Part shown: in pieces, positions 14,836 to 55,718 of the stretch
Layout of the letters: each line of letters starts with the position of its first letter
Position numbering within the stretch: the stretch's first letter is position 1
Assembly (NCBI GenBank): GCA_948099385.1
Contig: CANUEZ040000014.1
Coordinates: 372,001-436,000 of the forward strand
DNA: 64,000 nucleotides
Direction: 5' to 3'
Source of the DNA: Fasciola hepatica
Taxonomy: Eukaryota > Platyhelminthes > Trematoda > Plagiorchiida > Fasciolidae
Notes under the pieces: model-generated
What the model saw: only the letters and a program-made list of their open reading frames with translations
What the model was told of the DNA's origin: nothing
The model's database searches: none
Program-made: the position numbers and the translations under genes

Positions 14836-15015
14836 CCATCAGGCCTGATTGCACCTCCTGTGTAGCTTTTTATGTCGTGAAAACGGGCAACCATCACAGA
14901 ACGTCAATTTGCAGTCACATCGAGATAGTTCGAATTAATCTGATGAAAAACAACCTATGTGTGATCATTTTAGTGATCCTCCCAGATACAGTTGTGGACT
15001 CACTCAGTGCGTCAA
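14836..15015 (+). pseudogene. Possible GIY-YIG endonuclease remnant of a Penelope-like element
   Basis: A plus-strand frame reads CTSCVAFYVVKTGNHHRTSI and continues through a histidine-containing segment to a run that, after a frame change, reads CDHFSDPPRYSCG. The spacing recalls the 'C-C-YVGETG-R---H---HF' pattern of the GIY-YIG domain that ends Penelope-like elements. The match is short, partly frameshifted and degenerate. It is more than 6 kb from the reverse transcriptase remnant at 7-8.5 kb, so it would belong to a different copy. Confidence 0.3.
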
Positions 15016-18000
15016 ATAAGTAGGACTTTCAAAGTATCCTGGTAAATAATGGTACTTGCCGGAGTCCCAACGTTAAACGTCGTGTACCCTAACTGCCACA
15101 CCATCCAAAGAAAATCGCAGAAAACGTGACCCAAGGTTTAAACGGCAATATTCCGCCTGAGCATTCTTTCCGTGTTCTTTTTATTAATAAGCTATGGAGA
15201 AATGAACATCCGCTGATTCCATTCACAAAAATGACCACCTTTTCTTTGAATAATAAACGACCGTTTCGTCCACGTATGAACTATCAGCTTCACAATAGGT
15301 GTATCACTTTCAATAACATCTCGTAAATTGTCTTCCGGCATGAACTCTAATTAAAGACAACAGTGGAAGACCCATTTCTACCTTGATGTCTTCCTTGCAG
15401 TAGGTCGAACACGCTGTAAATAACACTGTTAACCATTTCCATGACGGAAGAAAAACCCAAATACGCGGTCGAAACAATCCGCGTAAACGCAGTTGTGAAC
15501 TGTAAATGTGCAGATGTGAAAACGACCTCACAACAACCTGAAATTGATTGAAGCTCGCGCGTGTGCGTTTGAGGGAACAATATTTCGCCCATATTGCTTT
15601 GCACAGACCTGAAATGTATGCACCCCGGACATGCATACCTTTGCGTGAATGTATGTGAAGGTTGGTTTAACGGACGCAGATAAGGTGCTATTGCACCAAT
15701 CACGTGGCAGATAGATCGATAAAAATCATGAATCCAGATGGCTGGTTTCATACGAGGAAAACCTGTCCGATACGCCACGAACGATGAGACAACCAAACAT
15801 ATGTGCGTGTGTGTGTAGCCCAGAGGATATGAGGAGGACGAGTAATAACTGGCACAAGACCAAAATGTCGCATATAAGTTAGGATTGGCGATGCCGCCAT
15901 GGTATGAAGCACGGACATGTCGCGGTGTGGGAAACGTAGCCCAAAGTGAGAGGCATAGCACACCCACACTCAAGTGCACAAACACACAACTACACCGATC
16001 TGAACGATGAACAAAGGGACGAAAAGTTAAAAGTATAGGGAACAGTCAGCTGAGTGCGGTGGTCAGTCGTGCACGATTCATGAGGGTTGATCGTTTATAT
16101 TTCGTTCAAATCGTAGGCGGCGTCTGAGGGCGTGTGTAGTTACCATGTTTGCTGTGAAGCGAAAATGTACCAATCAATAACTATTGATAAGTCAGTGTGG
16201 ACGGGCACAGCTGGGATGGAAGTCAAGGGACATCTGAATTCCTGTTAGGCAAACCTACTGATAACTAGCGACCTCATATCTCGAGTTCGTTCTGCCAGTA
16301 AGAGAACGGTGAACAGAAAGGCTACGATCGCTGTAAGATAACATAAGATCCAACAGTGTTGGGCATAGTGATATTATGTGCGACTGGCTCGACAGAATAC
16401 AAACTGAGAACGAATAAATTTGACCATCCCTTGGGCTTAGTGGCCAACAGGCTTAGAAACCATCCCTAAGTGATCCATTGTGACAATCGTGTCCGATGAC
16501 TTGACCACAATCCTGAACGTGAGTTAGAACGTCAAGGTATCCGTGGCCTTCGAACATGGACAGCTTATTTCAGTGGGTCTTCAAGAAACTCAAAACTCAC
16601 ACCGGTTTATTGGATTATCCAGGTTTCTTTGTTCCGCATGACTCAACCTGTCGAAATCGCTTCCGGCTCATCCAATAATTTCATACCCATTGCCAACTGG
16701 TCGAATTCCAGTTTTACCACTGGAAGACCTTTCAGTAGCTGAAACTAAAGTAACCATCACAGATCATCGGAAGATCAAGGACACCACTTTTATTCATTTT
16801 GGCTGACACGAATGTCTTCCAAATGGACAAATAAGTGTGCCGAGACGCCCATGTCGTCATTGTCATCTATAGTACGTGTAGACAGAACAACCCGGTTATT
16901 TTTGGTGAATCAGTTCACACGGTTAACAGTAATTGATTAGGTGAGAAACAGAGTAGGGGTATGTGGCTTCGTTTATCCCAACAATCAGGTGACTGCACCA
17001 ACGAATTCTAATTCTACACGTCTGCAAAGTCCAAAGAATTTGGAAGTAACTCGTAGTGGGCTACAAGGAAATACAATCGATGAATGTTTCCGTTTCACTA
17101 ACTGGCATTTTTCAGTGTGGTCATAAGCCCCTGCTATCTTTAATATCTGCCCAACAACATCGGAAAACCAAGTGCCCGGTAGAAAATCTCAACGTCAGAA
17201 TGCTCTGCAACGCTTATATTTGTGGACGTTCCACGCTAACAATGTTACAAATCAAGATCAAAGTGGATCGTAAAGTCACGCTGTGCATCTGTAGGAAGGA
17301 CATCTTTTTATTGGTAACGCGTCAGTCAACGTTAAATCCAACACCTGGTTAATCGTGAGACACTGGATGTGCAAAAAGACTGTTGTCAGGAATGGGGTGT
17401 TTTTGGTAACTGAAGATTTTAATACAGTAATCATGTGGAGCTGTGTATCAAGGACTTAGCAAGTTGTTTGGTTCCTATATCCGTAGCTGCATGGGCTTTC
17501 CTGCAAGAAAAATATTGCTTGCAACTGACACCTGCCAGGTGGATTTTTCATGCGACTGAAACGAGTTCCTTACAGGTGCATCATAATCTAACGGCACATG
17601 GGTCGTAACATCGCTGCGAAAAATGAGGGCTAGGTAACAGAAGGTACGAGATAAAGACGACCACGTCCCTTGAATTCCTCGTTTTTAGTTTTACTGCTAT
17701 CAAATGAGTTCAGGTTTGAAAACGTTTGTAGCATCGAATTCCAAGATCATTGAAGTCTGTGAAAAGAAACGAAAATTTCACGCCAACTAATTACAATGAA
17801 TGCATGAAAATCTTCGATAAAAAATGGAAAGCAGTACGTCTGGCATAAGAGGTTTGGAAGCTACTTCTACTTGTTCGTTTTTCTACTGCGTCCGGAAAGA
17901 AACTGTTCGAGTGCACCTGTTTGCTAGAGAAAAGCACTACGGAGAAAACGCAGGTTTGTGCGAAAGCAAAGCAGTCTGTGGCTGTGGCATGACCTGTTTT

Positions 18001-18028
18001 GGAATCCGTCACAGCAGCTCTTGAAATA
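15016..18028. other. Gene-free stretch with one unexplained 212-residue open frame
   Basis: Between the end of VEZT and the decayed repeats there is no recognised gene. The longest open frame (15,985-15,347, minus strand, 212 residues) has no domain I know, is rich in His, Tyr, Ser and Thr, and overlaps other open frames, so it is more likely repeat sequence than a gene. A minus-strand AATAAA at 17,312-17,307 lies about 720 bases past the VEZT stop and is a possible polyadenylation signal. Confidence 0.35.
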
Positions 18029-46662
<28,634 letters not shown>

Positions 46663-47009
46663 GATTGATGGAAAACAAACCAAGAAAACCAATAGTGGCG
46701 AATTTATCAAACTACATGCTGAAAAGAGAATGGAACGGAAAAGCAATAATATAAATATGCATAAGTGAATTATTGAAAATACTACGAGTGAGATGTAATA
46801 GCACGTAGTTCTGTTATTTCTCGATTCAACACCATAACTGATTCATTGGAATCCTGTACGGTTAAACACCATAAGGCTGAGATTTGTCAGAGAGATCATC
46901 ATAGATCTTTGCGCAGGTGTGTCCAAGCCTTTCGCATTGCAGTACGACAGTTGTTGAGCTAACAATTATCGCATTCAATCAAGCAAACAATCAGTAAGAT
47001 TCATGCGCA
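46663..47009 (-). promoter_or_regulatory. Putative VEZT promoter and 5' leader region
   Basis: About 350 bases between the VEZT start and the next retroelement. A pyrimidine-rich acceptor-like string (TTCTCTTTTCAG, minus strand, about 46,733-46,722) suggests that an untranslated first exon lies further upstream. No clear TATA box or initiator was identified. Confidence 0.3.
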
Positions 47010-49230
47010 GTCCAAACAACCATTAACGATGCACCGCACTGGGTGGCTTTGGTGGCTGTCTCTCAGTTGGAACTTCAATCGGCCTTCTGTTCAAGGTAGC
47101 AACTCTAGCTTGTGAAAAACCAAGTGCTATCTGTCGGTCAACAGAAAGTTTATGCGGGGAACCGATGGTCGAAGGAGTGGTCTATGCGCCTTTTGGACAG
47201 CGTTCTGTCAGCCGAGAATTTACTTTTACTTTTAAGCGACTAGCTCCTGTTAGAGGATGAGTCGGCACCATGAATATCTCGTATCATAGCTGACTATGCG
47301 CGGCGGTTGGAAGCAAATGAGAGGTAGATCGCGATCCAGTTTTTCTTCCATTGGCAGACACCATAGATTGACCGTAAGCTTAGGTGCTCTACATCCTTCT
47401 CAACAGTGTTGATCCAAGTTTTGAGCTGGCCACCAAGGCGACAGCGCCATCCAGGGCAGGGTTCGGGACAAAGCATTTGTTTGGTTAGTTCCGTCTCGGG
47501 TCGCCGTAGGATATGACTTAGCCATCGCAATCGACGACCTTGGAGGAAGTCTGAGAGTTCGTCTATTTCGCTTCCCTGTTTCCTAGCTTCATCGTTGGAT
47601 ACTCTGTCGCGCCAATTTGTTTTTGAAATACTCCGCAGGCACCAGTGATCAAACACCTCCAACTTTCTAGTGTCCTTGGCTCTCAATGGCCAGGTTTCGC
47701 AGATGTAGTTCGGTACGGGACGTACAGCGGCACGGTAGATACACACCTTGGTCCGAAGGCAGATTTCACTGCGGGGCCACAACGTCCCTCGAAGCTGGAG
47801 AAGTGCTTTCCTGGCATGGTCTATTCGGAGTATTACTTCATCCTTCGCCTGACCGTTTGGAAGCAGTGTAGAGCATAGATACTTCAATGATGGAACGCAC
47901 TCGATCAGTTGGTCACTGATGGAGAGCTTTTAAGCTGTTGGCCCTGGGCAAGTTGATATAGTTTGGGTTTTCGTGGTGTTTATTTCTATCTACTTCGATC
48001 AGGTTGATCCCCCTATAGTTCTCGTACACGGACTTATCCCCTTTCTTTAGCATAGGCAACAGAACGGACGTGCCCCGATCAGTCGGAAAGACTTTTTCCC
48101 GCCATATGAAGCCAAACAGGGTGTGTAATCTGTCAATCAATGGCGACAGGCAGCACTTGTAGACTTCGGGTTAAATGCCATCTTCTCTAACAGCTTTGTT
48201 GTTCTTCAGCTGATTAAAGACTGTGGCGATTTTAGTTGTGCTCGGTGGATCGCAACTGACATCGTATGGCTCTGCAAGAACTGGGGGTTGTAGGGCCGTT
48301 GTGTGAACTGATGGTCGGTTGAGCAATCGATCGTAGTGATATACTCATCGCTCCATTTTTCTCTCCCACTCAGGTATGAGCTGATCGGCTGTGTCGCGTA
48401 AGAGCGACTCCTTCTTGCAGCGCAAATGCGCTTAACAGCGCTTGGCATTTTTCTGGCATTTCCATGGCCGCAACGTTTATGCAGGTCGGTGAGGAGGCCT
48501 TAAGGCGTGTGGATAGATGGATTCTGAAGCTTTCACGAACAAGAACGTGGTCTGTATCGTTTGCGTTTCCCGTCACTGCGCCGCGGTACGCTAGAAAGTC
48601 ATCTACAGACGAAGCCCAACGAGAACTCGCTAAGATATAGAAGTTACCGTAGAAATTATTCTTTGTCTTGCTATCTGCCGCGTTGGTCGGAGCATAGACC
48701 CCAATCATCGTTAAGTTTTACGAGGAGCCCTTGAAACGTGCCAGAGTAAGTCTTGCTAAAATCAGCTCTCTAACGATCATTGCGCTCTTGGCTTTATTGT
48801 TAATGGCGAATGCGACGCCGTGGCGCCCGCAGTTGTCTGTCGGGCCGCTATGATAAATCCAGTAAGTTGCTTCTTCTCCTGGAACTTTTATACACCGAGT
48901 GCCGGAGTTAGATATGCTGACTTCTGAGAGACAGGCTACGTCGATGGTGTAATTGTGTAGCGTCCTCATTGCGGGGCTTTAGCTGCCCGCGTCTTATAGT
49001 GTCCGCACGTTCCAACAAGCTATATAAGCCTGCTTTCTACAGTCCAGTATTCCAGCTCTTTGTCTTGATACCTCGACCGCTGGAGCACGAGGCGCGTCGC
49101 TTGCCAGGGACTCCGTAGCATGATCAGAGTTCGTGGTTTCAAAACCTTCAGGGTCACCCATATCGGACAAGCCGAGGGCGAGTAGCCAGATAACAGCAAC
49201 GCGATGCTATTAGGTGGCGTGGTGGGTTTA
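47010..49230 (-). mobile_element. Internally deleted LINE of a second family (upstream of VEZT)
   Basis: Minus strand. From about 49,170: endonuclease start ACWNVRTL, then YTIDVACLSEVSISNSGTRC and GRHGVAFAINNKAKSAMI (48,969-48,718), MIGVYAPTNAADSKTKNNFY, then a jump to SRWASSVDDFLAYRGAVTGN, so the catalytic GDWNAR strand is deleted. A reverse transcriptase beginning lies at 48,140-47,913 (GTSVLLPMLKKGDKSVYENY, RGINLIEV). It is followed almost at once by the post-RT region (47,887-47,294: CETWPLRAKDTRKLEVFDHW, RLRWLSHILRRPETELTKQM), so the catalytic core is also gone. Motif wording differs from the other LINEs here. The 3' tail at 47,030-47,090 resembles 57,020-57,070. Confidence 0.83.
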
Positions 49231-49697
49231 TCCTTGGCACAGAAATCTCAACATATAAGCCACAGAAGCACATTGACAGCAGTTTAACGTGCGCGAATAT
49301 GGCCTGCTGTAATGAGAGTGAAACTATGCAGGGGCTTCTGAATCACCTGCGTCTTAATGACTGTCTACCTTACTCCATTTTCAGGCCCCGTAATCCGCGA
49401 TGGAAAATGGGCCTCTCGAAGATGGCGATACCACGGGCGTGGGAGAATATTGAGAAGTGTTTGAATGAACTGCTGGTCAAAACTCTGTGTAAAACCCGCG
49501 TACGTGTGTACATATCGTTCTGTGAAACATACTATTACCAATATATCCATCTTCGTGTGACTGTGACTTTTCATTGCGTTCGCGGACGCGTGTGAGACGT
49601 TCTTAACCTACTTACAACTGATCTGATCGTTTTCAACCACTTTGCGAACTCGGACTAACAGAAGTGCATTACACCTGGCGTCGCGGGCAGGATTGCA
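49231..49697. other. Spacer without recognised features
   Basis: No coding region or known repeat between the deleted LINE and the Gypsy gag remnant. Confidence 0.35.
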
Positions 49698-50495
49698 GTG
49701 GAAAATGATATTAAGAAACATGCTCCACCGAAAATAAAAACTGGATGTGGTGTAAACAATCAGGATGGCAGAGTTACCACACACCCACCTTCATTGATTT
49801 GTCCTGGTGGCGGGTTCGACGAACAAGAGTTTCAGATTAGTTTGTACTTATCTGGAGTACCAGCAAGTGCCGCAAGCTCCATAATCCTCCGTTTTCTACA
49901 AAAGGAGGCGTCCCGCATTTTTCGCTCAACATGAATTGCGCCTTCGGCCCCGGCCTCCTAGATAATGGAGACACTATGTCATCTGTTCGCTAAACCAGAA
50001 CCGTTGAGTATATGGAAAGAGCGTTTCGTGGCCCGAAGTCAACAATCCGGGGAGTCCGCAGATGGTTTTTTGTGGACCCTTTAGTGCATTTGTGGCCAAG
50101 ACGCTTTCCGACGCCGGCAACGCGTTTATCAAGGAGAGCGTGTGCGATCAGTTTTTCGACTAGTTAAAGACCAGAAAGAGAAAAAGAAGTTAATTCGAAA
50201 ACCGCTCGCCGAACTGGACGAACCTCTGAAAAAAGCGAGGGGACAGGAAGCCGACGGCGAACTCATAGAGTGCAAAAATAATTGTGCACTAAAATGCAGC
50301 ACAGCAGCTGGACAACCTGAATCAGGACAGATAAATGAACGTGAAGCGGTGTCCGTGATCCACCGGTGTTGCTCTTATTGTGGACACGAAGATCAACCCG
50401 TAGTTACGTACCAGCCTCATGTTTATTTGGTTAACATGTCATCTGTATCCCTTAGGCATGGCGTACGCCCTTTACATTTATCGGGGCCCCCGAAT
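49698..50495 (+). pseudogene. Gypsy gag remnant, first half of a split element
   Basis: A frame from 49,795 reads FDEQEFQISLYLSGVPASAA and SIILRFLQKEASRIFRS. After stops it continues LCHLFAKPEPLSIWKERFVA, RSQQSGESADGFLWTL and FIKERVCDQFFD. These match the order of Gypsy gag proteins ('YLSGVPA--A-VI--FL-GEAARIFR', 'GES-DEFL--L', 'V-DQF--GL'). A Cys-rich CSYCGHEDQ near 50,390 may be the start of a nucleocapsid knuckle. The protein then breaks at the LINE insertion at 50,496 and its likely continuation is the protease at about 51,803. Several frameshifts. Confidence 0.7.
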
Positions 50496-51790
50496 GCTTC
50501 CCTGAACAACATATCGTACGGATTACCCGTGCATGTATAGAAAACGTGTTTGGCTATTTTCAGTCTCAGTCATCTGTGACGTCGACTTTAGATCCATTTG
50601 TCCATCAAGGGTCGAGTGTACGCTACAATAGTCAGGCCAGTGATTCTGTACGATTTCGAAACGTGGCCACTGCGGGCGGAGGATATCCGACGACTGTCGC
50701 CATTTGAACACCGATATCATCCGAACATTGCTTGCATCAGGATATTACACTGCATCAGCATTGCTAAAGTTGGGTGTACAGTATTATGGAATCCGAGGTC
50801 AGTAACTGGAAACAGCGCAGTCTAAACAGCTTGAGACGGTTGTGTCATGTTCTACGCCTACCCATAGACAAACTAGCTCGGTGTATATTGTTTCCCGAAG
50901 CAAAGCTTCAGAGGGGGCCGGGATTGTCCGGCCACGAGAACTTCGATCAGCGGACAAAGCCGAGAAGGATGTGTTAGGTTTCCGGGTTGTCGTAACCGAC
51001 ATCCACGCACTGGATGGTTGGAAACATTAGGTTACAAGGCCAGAAGCCGCAATCAGTGGCGTAGTTGCATTCCACTTCTCTTCCTCTATCCGATTTCCAT
51101 TCACAAACTTCTTCTCGGCCTATTTACTCCTTATCCTTTTGCCTCTAAAATGCCTCAGTATGGTCGGGGATGGACGTCTCAGGCTTTGAGATGGCTACTC
51201 GTCCTGAACGCCTCTCAAAATGCTCTCAAGTGACTGTATGTCTAACACAGCCTCTGCTGAGGAAGTCCTACTCACTGCCTTCTCGTGGCGGAGGTGTTCC
51301 CACTAAACTGAGAAGACAAAAGCGAATGCCTGGCACTCTCCACCGGGTTGGCTGACTAATAGTCAATCTAGGGGAGATGGCTAAACCCTGATTTCAAACC
51401 AACCACGGATGGCGTATGAGGCGTACAAAGATATGCTCACCGGTATCTGTGGCGCAGAGGTACACAGGGCACCCAGGATGTTTGGCCTCATCCGAAGGGC
51501 GTATGAACTGAACATTCAGTCACCGGCCCCCAGCGGGTTACGGGCCCCACGCTCCGTCCCGCTGTCTTGCGGGTTGAGCTTTGGATAGCTAAAAGCTGCG
51601 ATTGTGGATCCCTAAGAAAACCACCTGCTTTGGCCTGGGCAACCTGGCAGCATTGCGTCCATAAACAAATCATGGACTTGAACTGTCCACCTGTTCCTCC
51701 CCAATTGTACCTTGTCTAGTTTGGCACACAGTCTGAAACCAGACGGGTGTGAAATACACACGTACATACAAATTTATCGAGCATATCAGG
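50496..51790 (+). mobile_element. Composite LINE deletion derivative inserted in Gypsy
   Basis: Bases 50,496-51,676 repeat 33,220-34,400 (LINE tail plus LINE 5' end) with about six substitutions and identical length. At 51,677 the copies part. Instead of an endonuclease, this one passes to TTTGGCACACAGTCTGAAAC and a short CA/TA-rich tail, similar to the string that follows the LINE at 37,490-37,527. It thus appears to keep both ends of the composite element while lacking the coding body. It separates the gag and protease of a Gypsy element. Confidence 0.8.
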
Positions 51791-53560
51791 CATAAAAAAT
51801 AGGTTTTCTTGTGGATGCAGGGGCGTCATGTTCCTCAGTCTCGCCAAGTGTGGTCCAGGCATTACAGCACAGACCATCAACTACCTCGAAATTATTTCTG
51901 ACGAATAATGGGAAAAGTCGGTACCCAAAGGATCCATCGAGACTCTGTTATAAGCATACGTTTTTGGTCTGTGCTGGATTTTCTTGGGAGGCTATCTTCG
52001 GAACCGATTTTTTACGTCCGTAGGATACGTAATTGATGTTAACCGTCGAGAATCATCGTTTTGGTGCATGGGCATACTCACCAATTACGTTCAGGACATA
52101 ATATGACGAAAGTCCTCACAGCTACACGTCAAAATGCAAATTCATACTTCGAAACGGATGTGATCCAACCGGCATTAGAGAATAATGAAGCATCTCCAGA
52201 ATCGAAGCGGCCATTTATTAAAATATTACGTGAACATCAGACATCGTCTGCTACCAAATCTAGCCCTCCTAACCGCACTAGAATCGTTACGTACGAAATC
52301 ATAACTTCGGGCAACACCCATGACGTATACCGGTACACTATGAGGCGCAGTTAGATGAAATGATCCAATAAATGTTGGAGGCCAAAGTTATCCGACTATC
52401 ATTATCTCCATGGGCCTCCCAAATAGTACTAGTAAAAAAGGTAGGTCTCCGTTCGTGTAAGGATTATCGTGGGTTAAACGAAGTTACTCGTAAAGACTCC
52501 TTCCCATTGCCTCGGACTAACTCAATTTACGGCTCCTCTGGATTTTCCAAATTCGACCTGGCATCTGGGTATTGACAGGTTGAAATTCAGCTGCCATATC
52601 GTGAAAAGACTGCTTTACTGGTTCCACCTGCCGTACACGAGTTTGAAACTATGCTGTTTGGCCCAACCAATGCCCCCCGAGGATTTTCAGAGTTTCACGC
52701 AGAAAGTTCTAAGTGGCTTGGTGCCCAGTCAAAGTTTAATTTACTTGGATGGCGTTTTCGTGCATGCCAAAACACCGACCGAATACAACCTGCGACTGGA
52801 ACAAGTCCTTCAGAGATCTCAAGCTGCTGGTTTGAAACTGAACGGTCGTAAATGACGTTTCCTCAAAAGAAAAGTAATGTTTTTGGGACGTGATTACTCT
52901 CAGTGTCCCAAATGACCCCGCTTACAGCGAGGCGATCTGGATGTGGCCCATACCCGTGACAGCAGAGCATTTCAGAAGATTTTTAGGACTCGCTGCCTAA
53001 TATCGAATCTATGTGCGTAATTTTGCAAAAGTCGCGGCTCCCCCGTATCGACTCACAGAAAGAGCTGTCAATTTCTATGGACCCATGAATGCAAGCGGAT
53101 GCGCACCCTGGAGCACTGCCATTTATTACAGATACAGATGCCAGCGAGTCCGCAATTGCCGCTGTACTATCCCAACAGCTCCCTGAAGGAGAATCAGTGA
53201 TAGCGTATGCCTACTGCAGTTTGAAGTGTGAGCAGAATTACAGCACGACTCGAAGAGAACTACTTGCACCCGTTACGTCCCCGAAATATTTTCGTCCGTA
53301 CATTCTCGGAAAATAATTCAAAGTCCGTAGACCGTTAGTCCTTACACAGACTTCGTAGTTTTCAAAACCCCGAGGGCTAACGGCGAGGTGGCAGGAGACA
53401 CTACACGAATGATGTTGAGTGTGTCCGCCGGTCGAGTATGCGACACCCGAACGCTGATGCGTTATCACGACGAGACTGTAGCTTGGCGTGGTGTGATGGC
53501 TTGCTTGCCTCCATGACCCAAAGAGTTGCCCACGATGGCTTCTTTAAGCCGGAGGTGCAA
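51791..53560 (+). pseudogene. Gypsy pol remnant: protease, reverse transcriptase, RNase H
   Basis: The protease at 51,803-52,020 begins FLVDAGASCSSVSP (aspartic protease DTGA changed to DAGA) and ends AIFGTDFLRP. The reverse transcriptase at 52,360-52,860 shows MLEAKVIRLSLSPWASQIVL, LRSCKDYRGLNEVTRKDSFP, SKFDLASGY, FETMLFGPTNAPRGF and YLDGVFVHAKTPTEYNLRLE, where the catalytic YLDD is YLDG. RNase H lies at 53,110-53,330 (ITDTDASESAIAAVL, YSTTRRELLAPVT). A chromodomain-side motif NADALSRRD is at 53,450. Frameshifts separate the parts and integrase is absent. Together with 49,698-50,495 it forms one element split by the LINE insertion. Confidence 0.85.
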
Positions 53561-53699
53561 CCATGCATGACAGGTCGAAATAAAGAGGCCAGACGAAGTT
53601 CAGTTTCTGGACCGGCTACTGGGCAACATCTGGTTCTAAACACTATGCCCCTGAAGATGAAACTTTAGCAAATAAACACGGAGAGAAACAGTTTACCGG

Positions 53700-55718
53700 T
53701 CAAAAAGTCTCCACCAGATGGACGTAGGAGTGGAGTACCAGGGGTTTCTCTCGACGGTGGAAGAAGTCATCGCACTTCATTGGGAAGCTATCGCCCGCCT
53801 AAGCTGGGCAGCCCCCGGCCCAAAGAATGGTGCCCCATCCATGTTTCGCTTGCCCCAATGGTGCATGAGGCTCAGGAATGAATCCGAGAAGCGGATCGAT
53901 AACAAAGCACTAGCGAAGACAAGATTAAATGTGTGCAAAAATCAAGTCTCACGTGACAGACAAGAAGAAGTTCCTTCACGGGTTCTTTGGTCACGTTCCC
54001 ATACTGGGTTAACGCTCCACTGTCTTGTGGGTGAGACTTTTGAGTCAAAGACTCCGGTTAGTATTCCCAAAGGGAAAACCCTTCTGCGATGTAGGCAGCC
54101 GCGAAGTATGATATGCCCAGAAATTTCCAGCGGTCCCTCGAGAAACACATTATCTTTTTGCTCTCCATCCTTCGCATCCTAATTCTAGATGGAAACGAGA
54201 GGCCACGATGAATCTTGACCGTGAAGTTTTAACTCTCGGTAAGGATAACAACTTGGAGACAGGGGAAAGAAGAGAATCCATTCTCCGACCTAACCATTTT
54301 CTTCACTTTGATATTTTCAACGTCCGCACACCTTGCCAAACGTCGCAACAGACTGTCCTAGCTAGAACTCTTGAAACCTTTACCACAGATGTGTTGTCTC
54401 CGAAATACTCATGCAAGACCCAGCTTCAGTGTTAGCCCTTCGATCCTAAAATACAAGCTCGGCCTCTCGTTTCACTCTTCTCGTATCGAGTGATCCGGTG
54501 TCTAGTACTCGTGGTCAGGCTGGCGTCGGCGTCGCTCTGAGCATGAAAACTGAGCGTGTACTGCTAGACTGGATCGCAGTCAGCAACCGTCTGCGTGCAG
54601 TCCGGCTGAATGGTTTTGTGAACGTCAACAGCACTAGACTGAAGCGCCGATACCTGTTTGTCGTTCCAGTGTATGCCCAAACTGACTGTAGCTCTCCTGA
54701 GCTAAAGACAAATTCTACCAAGGTTTGTCTCAACTGCTCTGCAGCGTGCGCTCTGCGGACATCATGGTTGTTGCTGGTGATTTCAATGCTCAAGCTGGAA
54801 TCCTAGACAAGACGAAGATATATAAAGTAGGCCGATTTGGCTTCCCGGCTGGTCGAACCGATAGCGGTGACCGACTCATTCAGCTATGTTCCGACTATGG
54901 ACTATTCCTAGCGAGTACAAACTTCTCGTACGAAAAGCGGTACCAACTACCCTGTAGTCCTCCTGCGCCTTCACGTCGGACCCAGATCGACCACATTGCT
55001 ATCGGTTACCGCTGGCGCTGATCAATTCCAGATTGTCGATCATTTTGGTCCACCTCTGTAGGCACTGATCACGCTCTTGTCTGCGCGCATTTCAGCCTAC
55101 GTCTCGTCGGTGGCCGAAATAACACCAAGGCCAACCGTTCTCTGCAGCTGCTATCATCGACCTGTCTTCCAAGCATAATTATACACCAGGTTATAGATAC
55201 AATCAAATGCCCAGGATCCAGAAGGGCGATGAACAGAGATCCAGAGGGATCTTTTTGAGGCTGCCAATGCTGCCCAAGCTACAACAACCAGAGACACACA
55301 TAAACGATGGATATCTGCATCCTTAGTTGGGTTATTAGTTGCTCGCAGGTAGATTCCTCTGCATTTCACATATGATGAGGCACGGAGATGCCTTACACGC
55401 CAACTGGTTCGTAGCCTGAAAAACGACCGTGGTCAGTGGCAGATTACGAAGTGCAGGGAGGTGGAAAAAGCTGCGGCAATCGGCAACACCCGCAACCGTC
55501 TAATCAGAAATATCAGTCCCCGAAAGCCAGGCCTTACTGAACTGGTCAAAGAGGCGAACGGCTCTTTGATTCAAATTCAGGAGCGTCATCTACTTCGTTG
55601 GGTGGAGGGTTTTCAGCGGCAGTTCAAATGGTCGCTATCCATGGCAGGCTTGTTAAGTAGCGCCATAGCTCCAGCTCCGGTTGTAGATACCAGTCCTCCG
55701 TCAGAAGAATATAGTTAA
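53700..55718 (+). mobile_element. LINE 5' region and endonuclease, 3'-truncated
   Basis: The 5' region (53,700-54,200) resembles 34,260-34,370 (compare CACTGTCTTGTGGGTGAG with CGCTGTCTTGCGGGTTGAG). The endonuclease comes in three frames: LHFDIFNVRTPCQTSQQTVL, then AGVGVALSMKTERVLLDWIA and LFVVPVYAQTDCSSPE (54,498-54,710), then ADIMVVAGDFNAQAGILDKT, SDYGLFLASTNFS and TQIDHIAIGYRWR (54,750-55,021). Catalytic motifs are well kept. The linker runs to 55,718, where the element ends against a minus-strand LINE fragment, so it lacks its own reverse transcriptase. Confidence 0.87.

Noticed and set aside
46663..46746. Upstream in-frame ATG of VEZT at 46,746
   Set aside because: It adds a hydrophobic stretch with no vezatin counterpart and spans a strong acceptor site, so it is probably intron or leader.
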